DNA from: Verrucomicrobia bacterium UBA1183
GTDB lineage: Bacteria; Verrucomicrobiota; Verrucomicrobiia; Opitutales; UBA9783
Assembly (NCBI GenBank): GCA_002309885.1
Contig: DBYP01000018.1
Location: forward strand, 86,931-150,930
Length of the DNA: 64,000 bases
Reading direction: 5' to 3'
Below are positions 34,562 through 44,958 of the stretch, one piece after another; the first letter of the stretch is position 1, and each line of letters begins with the position of its first letter. Under the pieces are notes generated by a model. That model made no database searches and was not told the origin of the DNA. It worked only from the letters and a program-made list of their open reading frames with translations. The position numbers and the translations under genes were made by a program.

Positions 34562-35554
34562 CTAAAATAGCGCGTTTGCGGCGACACCAACGGCAGTGAT
34601 AGGTCCGGAATTGGATACGCTATCGACCGCTTTATCAACTTTATTCAGCGCAGATTCGGCTTTTTTGTACAAATCGTCACTCGAGATGATGCGACCTAAC
34701 GTACTTTCAGCATTGTTCAAGCGGGCAGAAAATTCGCGGACGTTGTTCACGATTTCATCAAAGGACTTGGCTGTCTCTGGGTCCGAAATCAACTTTCCTA
34801 GCAACCCCTCGCCATCTTTGAGGCTTTTGGAGATATCTTCAAATGTTACCAACATACTATCGACTTTATTCGCGGCACCCTTAATGGATTGCATCATATC
34901 CAGCAAATCCGTATAAGCTTGGTCTTCGCAAACCAACTTCCCAAGGGTACCTTCGCCACCGGAGATTTTCCCTGAAATGGAAGAAAAATTGTCGACAATT
35001 TGATTTAACTTATCCTTGTTATTGTGGAAAAAGTCACCAATTTCCTGAAATAATGAGGGAGCTCCAGAACTACCACTTAAGCTGGAACTGTCAAATCCTG
35101 ATAAAATGCGATCTAAACGGTCTCCTACGGAACTAAATTTTTGAATAACCGAAGAAATGTCGGTGGCAGGTCTTGTCTCGATATACGCCGATTCGATAAG
35201 AGGTTTTTCCGAATTTCCCGGAGCAATCGAAATGTAATTAGCGCCCAATAATCCCGCCATCAATATGGTAGCGACAGAGTTTTCCGGAATTTGATAGTGC
35301 TTTTCGATGTTTAAAACTGCCACAGCCAAATCCTTATTGAGATAGGTTCTTATGACACTTCCGACACGCACGCCCGCTACACGAACATCATCCCCGACCT
35401 GTAATTGTTTAAGATCGGTAAACAATGCCTTGACGGTATAACTATCGTGACGCGATACCGATAAGCGATTGAGGGCTGAATAAACGATGTACATCAGTAC
35501 CAATCCAAAGAAGGCAAACAGAAGAACGCGAATAGCATCGGATTTATTTTTCAT
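34562..35554 (-). CDS. mlaD: MlaD/MCE-domain lipid-transport protein
   Basis: A 330-aa protein with one N-terminal membrane anchor (VLLFAFFGLVLMYIVYSAL) and an MCE domain (~40-120: ALFTDLKQLQVGDDVRVAGVRVGSV ... ILMAGLLGANYISIAPG). A long helical C-terminal region follows. MlaD forms the periplasmic hexameric pore subunit of the Mla phospholipid transporter. Last gene of the operon; ATGA overlap with mlaF. Confidence 0.9.
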   Translation of the reverse strand: MKNKSDAIRVLLFAFFGLVLMYIVYSALNRLSVSRHDSYTVKALFTDLKQLQVGDDVRVAGVRVGSVIRTYLNKDLAVAVLNIEKHYQIPENSVATILMAGLLGANYISIAPGNSEKPLIESAYIETRPATDISSVIQKFSSVGDRLDRILSGFDSSSLSGSSGAPSLFQEIGDFFHNNKDKLNQIVDNFSSISGKISGGEGTLGKLVCEDQAYTDLLDMMQSIKGAANKVDSMLVTFEDISKSLKDGEGLLGKLISDPETAKSFDEIVNNVREFSARLNNAESTLGRIISSDDLYKKAESALNKVDKAVDSVSNSGPITAVGVAANALF

Positions 35555-36324
35555 GATAACAAAGTTCCAAAGTTAGGGTGTTGTATGTTAATGTTGGGGT
35601 TTAAAAAATTTTGTACGAAAGCATTCTTTGAATTTAGGAGAGATTCCTTGGTGTAAATTTCATCGATTTTTCCGTTTTGTAGTACGCCGATGTGATCTGC
35701 AATCGATTTCGCCAAAGCCAGATCATGAGAAACCACTACCGTTGTAATGTTTAATTTTCGATTAACATAGCCGATCAATTCAATGATGGAAGCCGCCGTT
35801 ATAGGATCTAATTCCGAAGTGGGTTCGTCGAACAGCAGAACATCCGGCTGCATCAGTAATCCGCGGGCTAAAGCAACACGTTTCTTCATACCTCCAGACA
35901 AATCGGATGGCATTAAATGTTCTGTGGATTCCAAATTCAGAAGCTTTAAAACACGATCGATACGCCGTGCAATCTCATCTTCACCGCAAATGGCATGTTC
36001 GCGGAAATAAAGCGCAAGATTGTCGAATACCGACATGGAATTGAACAACGCTCCCGCTTGAAATACGAGACCTAAGACGAACGTTTGTTGCTTCTTTACT
36101 TCTTCCAAAGGAATGTCATTAATACGGATAGAACCGGCAGTGGGGCGATCTAATCCCGCTAAAAGCTTCAAAAACACACTTTTGCCGGTACCGCTGGGGC
36201 CCATCAAAACAAAAATTTCTCCCGGAGTTACGCTCAATGTCAGTTTGTCCAATACGACATGATCCGCGAACTGCTTGCATAAGCCGCGCACTTCAATTTG
36301 AACCGATGTTTGTTTTGTCGTCAT
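35551..36324 (-). CDS. mlaF: Mla-type ABC transporter ATPase MlaF
   Basis: A 257-aa ABC ATPase. Walker A GPSGTGKSVFLKLLAG, signature LSGGMKKRVALARGL, Walker B LLFDEPTSELDP and switch His in VVSHDLA. The GMKKR variant of the signature is typical of the MlaF/Ttg2A group. It powers phospholipid movement across the periplasm. Separated from mlaE by 3 nt. Confidence 0.93.
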   Translation of the reverse strand: MTTKQTSVQIEVRGLCKQFADHVVLDKLTLSVTPGEIFVLMGPSGTGKSVFLKLLAGLDRPTAGSIRINDIPLEEVKKQQTFVLGLVFQAGALFNSMSVFDNLALYFREHAICGEDEIARRIDRVLKLLNLESTEHLMPSDLSGGMKKRVALARGLLMQPDVLLFDEPTSELDPITAASIIELIGYVNRKLNITTVVVSHDLALAKSIADHIGVLQNGKIDEIYTKESLLNSKNAFVQNFLNPNINIQHPNFGTLLS

Positions 36325-36327
36325 GGA

Positions 36328-37071
36328 TTATAGGAGAACTTTCGTTAGGAAATAGTCGAGGGTTAAAATTGCAATCATGGATTGCACCAATGTACTTGTA
36401 ACCGAAGCGCCGATTTCTCGTGGTCCGCCTTTGGTTCGTAAACCGATGGAACAACTCATCAAGATGATGGTTAAAGCAAACACTTCTGCTTTTATCAAAC
36501 CATCGTTAAGGCTATCAAAATCGACGTATTGCTTCAAACTGCGCCAGTAGATGCCTCCATCGATAGAAATAATATCGACCGTTTTAACGACAAACCAACC
36601 TCCGATCCAGCCCAAAACGTTCGAAAACATTGTCAAAAAGGGCATCATCAGCAATCCGCCGACAATACGCGGCATAACCAACAAACGTGTGGGTGATAAA
36701 TTCATGGTTCGTAACGCATCGATTTCTTGATAAACCGACATGGAAGCTAATTCCGCTGTAATGGCTGAGCCAACGCGACCCGTTAACAAGAATGCGGTCA
36801 TTAACGGTCCCAATTCACGACACATGGAAAGTCCGACGATACTACCCAAATAACTTTGGACACCCGGGAGCTTGCTTAAACTGTAACCGGTTTGAAGTGC
36901 CAAAATGCCCCCCATGAAAAGACTCAAAATACCCACGATAGGAAGTGTTTTATAGCCCATATTGCAGCCATGTTCGAAGCATCGATTCAACTGCCTTGGC
37001 AAATACTTTAGCTCTTTTATGGATTCCCATAAGAGCATAAACGCTAACTGCCAATCCTGTAAAATCTTCAT
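36328..37071 (-). CDS. mlaE: Mla-type ABC transporter permease MlaE
   Basis: A 247-aa permease with about five transmembrane helices. Family blocks: GILALQTGYSL, ELGPLMTAFLLTGRVGSAITAELASM, DALRTMNLSPTRLLVMPRI and a C-terminal GGPREIGASVTSTLVQS. Start overlaps the stop of the WPL-repeat gene as ATGA, so all four genes are one unit. Confidence 0.93.
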   Translation of the reverse strand: MKILQDWQLAFMLLWESIKELKYLPRQLNRCFEHGCNMGYKTLPIVGILSLFMGGILALQTGYSLSKLPGVQSYLGSIVGLSMCRELGPLMTAFLLTGRVGSAITAELASMSVYQEIDALRTMNLSPTRLLVMPRIVGGLLMMPFLTMFSNVLGWIGGWFVVKTVDIISIDGGIYWRSLKQYVDFDSLNDGLIKAEVFALTIILMSCSIGLRTKGGPREIGASVTSTLVQSMIAILTLDYFLTKVLL

Positions 37072-38444
37072 AATACCTTATCGTCCTTCGAATATTTTGA
37101 TGGCTTTTTCAATTTGCACCAGAACAATTTTAACGTTTTTTCTCCGGAAATATTTTGATATTCAAAGAGGCCGCTCAACAAGGAAAAATGTTTTTCGGCT
37201 TTCGTATTTTTGTAATCCAAGAAAAAATCGCAATGTAAATGCACATCGTCCCCTTCCCGTTCCTCTTGAAACAGTTGAAATAAAAAGCTCTGCCGTATCA
37301 CGCCGTTATTCTCGTCGTAGCGATACAGAGCGAACAAAGGCGAGTAAATATCTCGTACCATAGTGTTGTTCGGGAAAAAGACGTCGAAAGGACTCAGCAT
37401 TTGCATCTGCCGGTGTCCTTGTCCATCCTCCCAATAACTATATATCGGCCAAAAATGAGTTTTCTTCGCTAAAAAATTTAAATTTTTGCAATTTTTTTGT
37501 TCTTGATGCCAAAAAATGAAGTACAAAAACTGTTCTTGATGAATGTCCATATCGCCTTCTTTCCAGTTCTGTTCCTTGATGAACGGCCACAAGTACCACG
37601 TTTTTTTCAAACAACGCCTTTTATTTTCCGAATGCGTATAAAAGGGCGCCCAACGATTAACATAACGCATCTCGCCCCGTCCCTGTACCCATAAGGGCCA
37701 CAGCAAGCGACGCTCTTCATAAACCGGTTGATTTTCCTTCCGATGTCCCCAAATCGGCCAAATAATCGATAAATCTCTAACGTTAGGCGTACGTTCATAG
37801 GCATAAAAAGGCAGAAAACCTTTCTTTAGCTCCTGACGTTCAAAATTGATATAACGATATCCCAGTGGCCATAAAAAGTAGCGTTCGTCGTAGACGCCTT
37901 TTTGGAAGAAATGTCCCCCTAAAGGATAAAAACCAAAGCCGTGGCTCTTTCCACAACGGTAGTTGATTAAAGGCCAAGGGTACCAATAATTAACTGTTTC
38001 CGAATTGTATGTTTTTATCCACAAGGGCCATAAAAACCAATGTGCCTCCTCTTTTCCTAAGAAATTTTTGACCGTTCCGCCTAAAGGCCAAATGGCCGCG
38101 TAATCATTTGTTTTCCCAAAACCACTGCGGAAGAAATAGAATGGAAAGAAATTTCCCTGACGGTATACTTGCTGCCTACCGTAAAAAATGTCATAATTGA
38201 ATAAGCAAAACAAGTTGCTCCAATACAGATGATTTTGTTCACGATGCGACATCCCCAACGGATACAGCAAATAGTCCGACGTTTTTCCTGGTGTTTCGTA
38301 ACGTGCTATGGTCGGTTGAACAAAATATTTTTTCTCTTTGTTAGAAACCGTTTTTTGTCCTTCTTCCGCATCTATTTCCCAAAATACCGCAAAGATCGCC
38401 CCAAAAGCCAAAAATCTCCTCAATAAACCACCCCCTAGATGCAT
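37068..38444 (-). CDS. Aromatic WPL-repeat protein heading the mla operon
   Basis: A 458-aa protein with a probable signal peptide (LLRRFLAFGAIFAVFWEIDA) and at least nine short WP motifs at ~25-35 residue spacing: IWPLGG, LWPLW, PWPLIN, LWPLGY, IWPIWG, LWPLWV, LWPFIK, FWPIYS, plus FYPLGG. The regular Trp/Tyr/Phe-rich strands suggest an all-beta outer-membrane or propeller-like fold. No family recognised. It is first in an operon with mlaE-F-D, which suggests, as inference, an envelope lipid role. The start ATG at 38444 is supported by a consensus promoter whose -10 box is 6 nt upstream. Confidence 0.78.
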   Translation of the reverse strand: MHLGGGLLRRFLAFGAIFAVFWEIDAEEGQKTVSNKEKKYFVQPTIARYETPGKTSDYLLYPLGMSHREQNHLYWSNLFCLFNYDIFYGRQQVYRQGNFFPFYFFRSGFGKTNDYAAIWPLGGTVKNFLGKEEAHWFLWPLWIKTYNSETVNYWYPWPLINYRCGKSHGFGFYPLGGHFFQKGVYDERYFLWPLGYRYINFERQELKKGFLPFYAYERTPNVRDLSIIWPIWGHRKENQPVYEERRLLWPLWVQGRGEMRYVNRWAPFYTHSENKRRCLKKTWYLWPFIKEQNWKEGDMDIHQEQFLYFIFWHQEQKNCKNLNFLAKKTHFWPIYSYWEDGQGHRQMQMLSPFDVFFPNNTMVRDIYSPLFALYRYDENNGVIRQSFLFQLFQEEREGDDVHLHCDFFLDYKNTKAEKHFSLLSGLFEYQNISGEKTLKLFWCKLKKPSKYSKDDKVL

Positions 38445-38450
38445 GATAGT

Positions 38451-38479
38451 ATTATGCGCTTTTTACTCTATTTTGTCAA
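38451..38479 (-). promoter_or_regulatory. mla-operon promoter, predicted leaderless
   Basis: Minus strand TTGACA (38479-38474), 17 bp, CATAAT (38456-38451), 6 nt to the ATG at 38444. Nearly ideal sigma-70 match. Confidence 0.65.
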
Positions 38480-38511
38480 GTTTTTAATAGGAATTATGAG
38501 CAAATTCAACC

Positions 38512-38734
38512 TAGAGTGTGTTTGCGGGAAATAAAAAGTTGTAAAAACATAAATTTTAAAGGAACTTTTTGAAAAAAGTTCCCTTAAATCCTCAAAAACT
38601 TTCATAATCTTGCAACAATGTTGCAAAATGACTTGGATGCAGGGCCGCTGTCCTGCTTTTAAGGGAGTTTGAGGGATTTTTTACAAAAAATCCTTCAAAA
38701 ATATAATATTTTTAGCTTATGTAGGCGCGCCCTA
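38512..38734 (+). repeat. MITE-like element copy 13 (forward, near full length)
   Basis: 223 bp from TAGAGTGTGTTTGCGGGAAA to CTTATGTAGGCGCGCCCTA with all internal hairpins (GGGAACTTTTTG..., TTGCAACAATGTTGCAA, GCAGGGCCGCTGTCCTGC). It sits between divergent promoters of the mla operon and pyrG. Confidence 0.87.
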
Positions 38735-38735
38735 A

Positions 38736-40454
<1,719 letters not shown>

Positions 40455-40459
40455 CTCTT

Positions 40460-40996
40460 ATGTTAAAAAATGCTCAAAAATTACTGTATGGTCCTCTAGC
40501 CATTTCTGTGTGTATTCTGTTGGGGGGGTGCTTCAAATCGGCTCCTAAACCCAATCCGCAGATGGAGGATACAATACTGACACTCCCAGAAAGCGAAGAG
40601 ACGGTTGCTACGGAAGAATTTCCAAATGTGGAAAGAGATTCGTTCATGGAAGGGAATTATGCCGAAAATGAGGTTGCTGCCAAAATATTTTTTGCTTTCG
40701 ACAGCGATCGCTTATCCGAACGGGATCGTTCAATGTTGAATCCGGTTGCCGAACAGCTGAAGGCCGATGCCGACAAGTCGGTTTACATTTTTGGATATAC
40801 CGATCGGTTTGGTTCAGAAACCTACAATGAGCACCTAAGTATGCGCCGAAATCAAGCGGTTGCGAATTACTTAGAATTGATCGGTGTAAAAGCTGAGCGT
40901 ATCAACTGCATCGCGCTCGGCAATCGATATGCTACGCCCGATTTGAACAAGGCGGATGCTTTGAAGGATCGTCGTTGTGATGTTGTAATTCACTGA
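40460..40996 (+). CDS. pal: Pal-like OmpA-domain lipoprotein
   Basis: A 178-aa lipoprotein: signal peptide with lipobox LLGGC (Cys at ~24), an acidic linker, and a C-terminal OmpA-like peptidoglycan-binding domain (~75-178) with IFFAFDSDRLSERDR, IFGYTDRFGSETYNEHLSMRRNQAVANYL and GNRYATPDLNKADALKDRRCDVVI. Pal links the outer membrane to the cell wall and works with Tol. No tol genes are in the window. It starts 5 nt after pyrG and overlaps lpxK by 1 nt (TGATG). Confidence 0.87.
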   Translation: MLKNAQKLLYGPLAISVCILLGGCFKSAPKPNPQMEDTILTLPESEETVATEEFPNVERDSFMEGNYAENEVAAKIFFAFDSDRLSERDRSMLNPVAEQLKADADKSVYIFGYTDRFGSETYNEHLSMRRNQAVANYLELIGVKAERINCIALGNRYATPDLNKADALKDRRCDVVIH

Positions 40997-42183
40997 TGCC
41001 TCTGCTTCATAGAATCAAGAAACAGCTGCGTGCTTGCGAGAATTGTATCAAGGACGTCATCTATGATCGGCGTCACGATCGTAAAGCACAACGGCTTGGT
41101 TTCTTATTTCGATGCTTAGCTTTGCCGTTTTATACCATCGTTCGGCTGCGTGAACAAGCCTATGATAAGCGTTGGCTACGCAGTCAGCACCTAGGATGTA
41201 TGGTTATTGTCGTTGGCAATTTGACCGTGGGCGGAACTGGTAAAACACCCATTGTTGAGAAATTGACCCGTGCATTGCAGGCACGCGGACGGAGAGTAGG
41301 TATTCTGAGTCGAGGTTATAAGAGCAAAAAAGAAAGTTTTTTGAAAAAGTGGATGCATTGGCTGTTTCATTCGGTTCCACCGCCCCCGAAAGTTGTCAGT
41401 GATGGTAAGCGTTGTTTGTTGCCGTACGAAATTGCGGGCGATGAGCCATTGCTTTTAGCCAAGAATTTGCCTGAAGCCTGCGTTGTTGTAGATAAAGATA
41501 GGGTAAAAGCAGGACAATATGCGGTTCAAAATCTGAATTGCGATACGCTGATTTTGGATGATGGTTTTCAGTATTTTCAGCTAAAAGGTACGTTTTACAT
41601 TTTGCTTATCGATGCAACATATCCGTTTGGCAATGGCATTGTGCTCCCTCGGGGTATATTACGAGAGCCCTTAAAGCACATGAAACGTGCGCAATTTATA
41701 TTTTTAACAAAAAGCGATCGTGTTTCAGAAGAGCGTTTACGGGCTTTGGAGCGTTTCGTACGTCGCTATAATAAGGACGCGCCCATCCTTCCATGTCTGC
41801 ATGTTCCTAAATATTTCCAGGCGGTAAATGACCAAATTCAGCATGAGCTGTCGTGGATAAAAGGCAAGCGTGTAGCTGCATTGAGCGGTATCGCTTCTCC
41901 CAAATTATTCGAGCAATTTTTGAGCGATTGCGGTGCTAAGATTATTTACAAGGAACATTTTTTGGATCATCATGCTTATACCCAAGAGGATATCAACGAA
42001 TTTTTCCAAAAAGCAAAAGCGTTGGATGCCGAAATCTGTGTTACAACCGAAAAAGATGCGGTTCGTATACAAGACAAAACTTTTCTGTTGCCGTTTTATT
42101 TTTTGCGCATGGAGATCGAATGGGTAAAAGGAACGCAACCCTTTGAGGTTATTTTACAAAAATTAGCCAATTTGAAATCATGA
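40996..42183 (+). CDS. lpxK: Tetraacyldisaccharide 4'-kinase LpxK
   Basis: A 395-aa inner-membrane kinase of lipid A synthesis, longer than the usual ~330. Walker [26 protein letters not shown], the VGDEP-like [24 protein letters not shown] and FLTKSDRV segments match the family. The extra length is an N-terminal basic region and an insert near [18 protein letters not shown]. Overlaps pal by 1 nt and holA by 4 nt. Confidence 0.93.
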   Translation: MPLLHRIKKQLRACENCIKDVIYDRRHDRKAQRLGFLFRCLALPFYTIVRLREQAYDKRWLRSQHLGCMVIVVGNLTVGGTGKTPIVEKLTRALQARGRRVGILSRGYKSKKESFLKKWMHWLFHSVPPPPKVVSDGKRCLLPYEIAGDEPLLLAKNLPEACVVVDKDRVKAGQYAVQNLNCDTLILDDGFQYFQLKGTFYILLIDATYPFGNGIVLPRGILREPLKHMKRAQFIFLTKSDRVSEERLRALERFVRRYNKDAPILPCLHVPKYFQAVNDQIQHELSWIKGKRVAALSGIASPKLFEQFLSDCGAKIIYKEHFLDHHAYTQEDINEFFQKAKALDAEICVTTEKDAVRIQDKTFLLPFYFLRMEIEWVKGTQPFEVILQKLANLKS

Positions 42184-43211
42184 AGGAAAATATTTTTCTG
42201 GTTTTTGGGAGCGATGATTTCTTTGTAGATCTGAAAACGAAGAAGCTACTGGAATCTTATGAGGCTTATTCTAAGGAGATCATTGATGGAACCATGTCGA
42301 CAATTGCTGATATGACACGGATATTGAGCAATGTGATGGAATCTCTGCGGACCATGGATTTCTTTTCCGATAAAAAGTGCGTTTGGCTACGTTCAACGAA
42401 TTTATTGAGTACGGGAAGTCCAGCGACAACCGAGGGTGGCCAAGCCATTTTAGACGCTTGGCTAAAAACAATTCAGGATCTTCCATCGGAAGTTTGCCTT
42501 TTCATATCCGCGGCGCCTGTGGATAAGCGTACTCGCTTGTTTAAAACTCTTCAGAGCTTAGCTTCCTGTCAGGAAATGGAAGATAAGAAGAACGAAGATT
42601 ATTTGTTATTCTTGACGCAAAAACTTTGCCGCGAACAGAATGTGGAAATCACGCGAGAAGCCGTTGAGCTTTTACATCAAAAGATGAATCATCAGCCGCG
42701 GGCTATTGCCAATGAAATTGCGAAATTGGCTTGCATTAAAAATTTCACCGGCACCATACATCTTTCGGATGTCATGGAAGCGACGCCGACGTTGTTGAAT
42801 GACGAATTTTTTGAGCCTGTAGAGGCGTTTTACGAAAAGGATCGATCGCGCTACATTAGAAGCTTACGAAATCATTTTACGCTCAATAAAGAAATGCGCA
42901 GCGTCCTTTCCATGATGCAAAACCGAAATCGTTTGTTGATTCAACTTGCGGCATTAAATCTGCGCAGCGTTTCTAAAAATGCTTTAGATGCGGGCTATAA
43001 GACTTACGAATCTGCTTTCGGCCCTATAGATACCAAAAGTAATTTCTGTGTTTTTACGCAAAACCCATGGTTCCTGAGTCGCTTGAAAATTTCGTTTCCT
43101 CTGAAAAAACTTCTGGAATTGCAGAAAACCTTCGTGGACATATTTGATCTTATTTTGCAACATCCGCAACAAGCTTGCAGTTATATGGAAAGTTTGATCC
43201 GTTTCTTCTAA
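42180..43211 (+). CDS. holA: DNA polymerase III delta subunit
   Basis: A 343-aa clamp-loader wrench subunit. The N-terminal FLVFGSDDFFVDLKTKKLL, the KCVWLRSTNLL strand region and the LRTMDFFSDKK segment match HolA; the C-terminal collar domain is helical (RNRLLIQLAALNLR). Family sequence conservation is low, so the call rests on the N-terminal pattern and length. ATGA overlap with lpxK; last gene of the operon. Confidence 0.85.
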   Translation: MKENIFLVFGSDDFFVDLKTKKLLESYEAYSKEIIDGTMSTIADMTRILSNVMESLRTMDFFSDKKCVWLRSTNLLSTGSPATTEGGQAILDAWLKTIQDLPSEVCLFISAAPVDKRTRLFKTLQSLASCQEMEDKKNEDYLLFLTQKLCREQNVEITREAVELLHQKMNHQPRAIANEIAKLACIKNFTGTIHLSDVMEATPTLLNDEFFEPVEAFYEKDRSRYIRSLRNHFTLNKEMRSVLSMMQNRNRLLIQLAALNLRSVSKNALDAGYKTYESAFGPIDTKSNFCVFTQNPWFLSRLKISFPLKKLLELQKTFVDIFDLILQHPQQACSYMESLIRFF

Positions 43212-43218
43212 ATTCCCA

Positions 43219-43247
43219 AAAATAAAAGGGGACAAAGCATTGTCCCC
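43219..43247 (-). terminator. Intrinsic terminator of the 43283 gene
   Basis: Perfect 8-bp stem GGGGACAA-TGCT-TTGTCCCC followed on the minus strand by TTTTATTTTT. It can also stop holA transcripts less efficiently. Confidence 0.85.
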
Positions 43248-43282
43248 AGTATAGAAGTTGAAAAATGAACACTTTAAGCTTG

Positions 43283-44737
43283 CTAGCTAGCTATCTGTTT
43301 CTCGACATTGGCAATGGTTTTTAAGAGTTCGTCTACGGCTCTTGATGCTGCCTGGATTTTTTCTTGTAGAGCCTTTTCCATACTACTTTCCTGCGTTTTA
43401 CGTGCAGCTTCTAGAAGGGCATCTTGTTGTGCAGCATCGATATCTGCTGTCTTGGCGTCATATTGATATCCTGCGGCTATCATACCGGTAATACCTGACG
43501 TTATTGTTCCACCGGCGTTGGCAATGTCCGCACCCCCTTTCCAAACTGCCGAATAGGCTTGTCCTGCAGCTCTCCCAGCCTCCGTCTCAAAACCAGCACT
43601 CTTTGCGCAGCCCCCACCCACTGCACTAAATACTCCTCCTGTTAGCTGGAAGCATCCTGAGATTATCTGTCCAATTGCTTGTGCCATTGCAGCTTTGTAA
43701 TTCGCATCACGAGAGTCTTTCATTGCCTCGAATTTAGCTTTTAAGGCCTTTAACATCGTTGTAATAGTATTTAAATCAAGTTCTCGTTGAGAATTTAAGA
43801 GTTCGGAATTTATTGCAATAAGCAACTTCATCAATTCTTTCATATCGGCATCAGTAAAAACCTCTTTGCTTAAGAGTTCATCTAACTTCTTTATCATTCC
43901 GACAACTTTTGCTGTATTTACAGCTTTCCTCATTGTTGCTTGAGTATTTTCAGCAGCTTTTGTGAAATTTTCAACAGCTTCTGCATCTTTAGCCGCTTTA
44001 GCTTCTTTTGCAAGATTTTCAGCAGTTGCTATCAAATTTTCAGTTCCTGTTTTAGCATTTCCAACAGCATTTTTAAAATTTTCAATTACTTCTGTATTCT
44101 TAGCATCCTCAGCCGCTTTAGCTTCTTTTGCAACATTTTCAGCAGTTGCTATCAAATTTTCAACTCCTGCTTTAGCATTTTCAACCGCATTTTTAAAATT
44201 TTCAATTACAGATTCCTGGAGCTTTGCATGCTCATCCATAAATTTTTCAAATAATACATCTTCATTTTTGTGTCTAAGAGGTATAGCCTCCATAACATTA
44301 GCATTTTCAGCTGATTCTGCTTCTTTTGCAACATTTTCAGCAGTTTTTACAACATTTTCAGCTCCAGTTTTAGCATCTTCAGCCGCATTTTTAAAATTTT
44401 CAATTGCTTTATCTGTTTCTTTAGTATTTTCAAGTTGTTCATCCAGGTACGCAAAAGCACCATCAAACAGCCCTGAACCCTCTTTAGCAAAGCTGTCTCG
44501 TTGTTCAGAGGATAATTTATTTATATCTGCGATTTGCCAAATGTTTTCTATTTGCTTTAGTTTCAGTATTGTATCGGTGTTTGGATTATCGACAGCCCCA
44601 CTCCCTTCTGTATAACTTACAGTTTCAACTCCACTACCGCTAACGGTTGGTTTGTTTATTTTACTTACTGTATTTTCAGTATTTACAGGATCCGTTCCAT
44701 TTGTTACTGAAGGTGTACCAACATTTCCAACGCTCAT
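43283..44737 (-). CDS. Repeat coiled-coil protein with Gly/Ala-rich amphipathic region, candidate secreted translocator or effector
   Basis: A 484-aa protein with a Ser/Thr/Asn/Gly-rich N-terminus and no Sec signal. Residues ~105-260 hold three or four ~38-residue units of the form ENFKNA..NAKTG.ENL..TAENVAKEA. A helical segment and a Gly/Ala-rich hydrophobic stretch (~345-425, e.g. GQIISGCFQLTGGVFSAVGG and ITSGITGMIAAG) follow, then a closing coiled coil (EKALQEKIQAASRAVDELL). That layout resembles type III translocators (IpaC/SipC/EspB-like), but no diagnostic motif is present. GGAG lies 7 nt before the ATG, one of few strong Shine-Dalgarno sites in the window. Confidence 0.7.
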   Translation of the reverse strand: MSVGNVGTPSVTNGTDPVNTENTVSKINKPTVSGSGVETVSYTEGSGAVDNPNTDTILKLKQIENIWQIADINKLSSEQRDSFAKEGSGLFDGAFAYLDEQLENTKETDKAIENFKNAAEDAKTGAENVVKTAENVAKEAESAENANVMEAIPLRHKNEDVLFEKFMDEHAKLQESVIENFKNAVENAKAGVENLIATAENVAKEAKAAEDAKNTEVIENFKNAVGNAKTGTENLIATAENLAKEAKAAKDAEAVENFTKAAENTQATMRKAVNTAKVVGMIKKLDELLSKEVFTDADMKELMKLLIAINSELLNSQRELDLNTITTMLKALKAKFEAMKDSRDANYKAAMAQAIGQIISGCFQLTGGVFSAVGGGCAKSAGFETEAGRAAGQAYSAVWKGGADIANAGGTITSGITGMIAAGYQYDAKTADIDAAQQDALLEAARKTQESSMEKALQEKIQAASRAVDELLKTIANVEKQIAS

Positions 44738-44927
44738 TTTTTCTCCTTTTTTAAAATTCTTTTATAATATATAATCGGATGAAATTTGTTTTTCTTTAGG
44801 ATTTTTTTGGAAAAATATTCGTAAATTTCCCAAAAGTGGGATGTTTATTGATTCCTTTAAGAACGAATCTAAGCGCTCAAGCAAAGTTCCTTTAAGCCAT
44901 TCTTGACTTGTGAGTGAATTTTTGCAA

Positions 44928-44948
44928 TCCTCATCGGCGAATGAGGAG
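44928..44948 (+). promoter_or_regulatory. Hairpin that covers the Shine-Dalgarno of the GT2 gene
   Basis: TCCTCAT-CGGCGA-ATGAGGA is a perfect 7-bp stem-loop. The GAGGAG at 44943-44948 is the Shine-Dalgarno of the ATG at 44959, so ribosome access may depend on unfolding. The rest of 44738-44927 is AT-rich with no gene. Confidence 0.5.
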
Positions 44949-44958
44949 TTGAATTTTT

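Noticed and set aside
38400..38444. TTG start at 38423 for the WPL protein, preceded by GGGGGTGG
   Set aside because: The promoter with a -10 box 6 nt before ATG 38444 supports the longer form; the G-rich run is inside its codons. Not fully excluded.
43962..44615. Long plus-strand frame opposite the 43283 gene
   Set aside because: Ser/Phe/Ala-rich mirror of the repeat coding sequence; the minus-strand gene has a strong Shine-Dalgarno and terminator.
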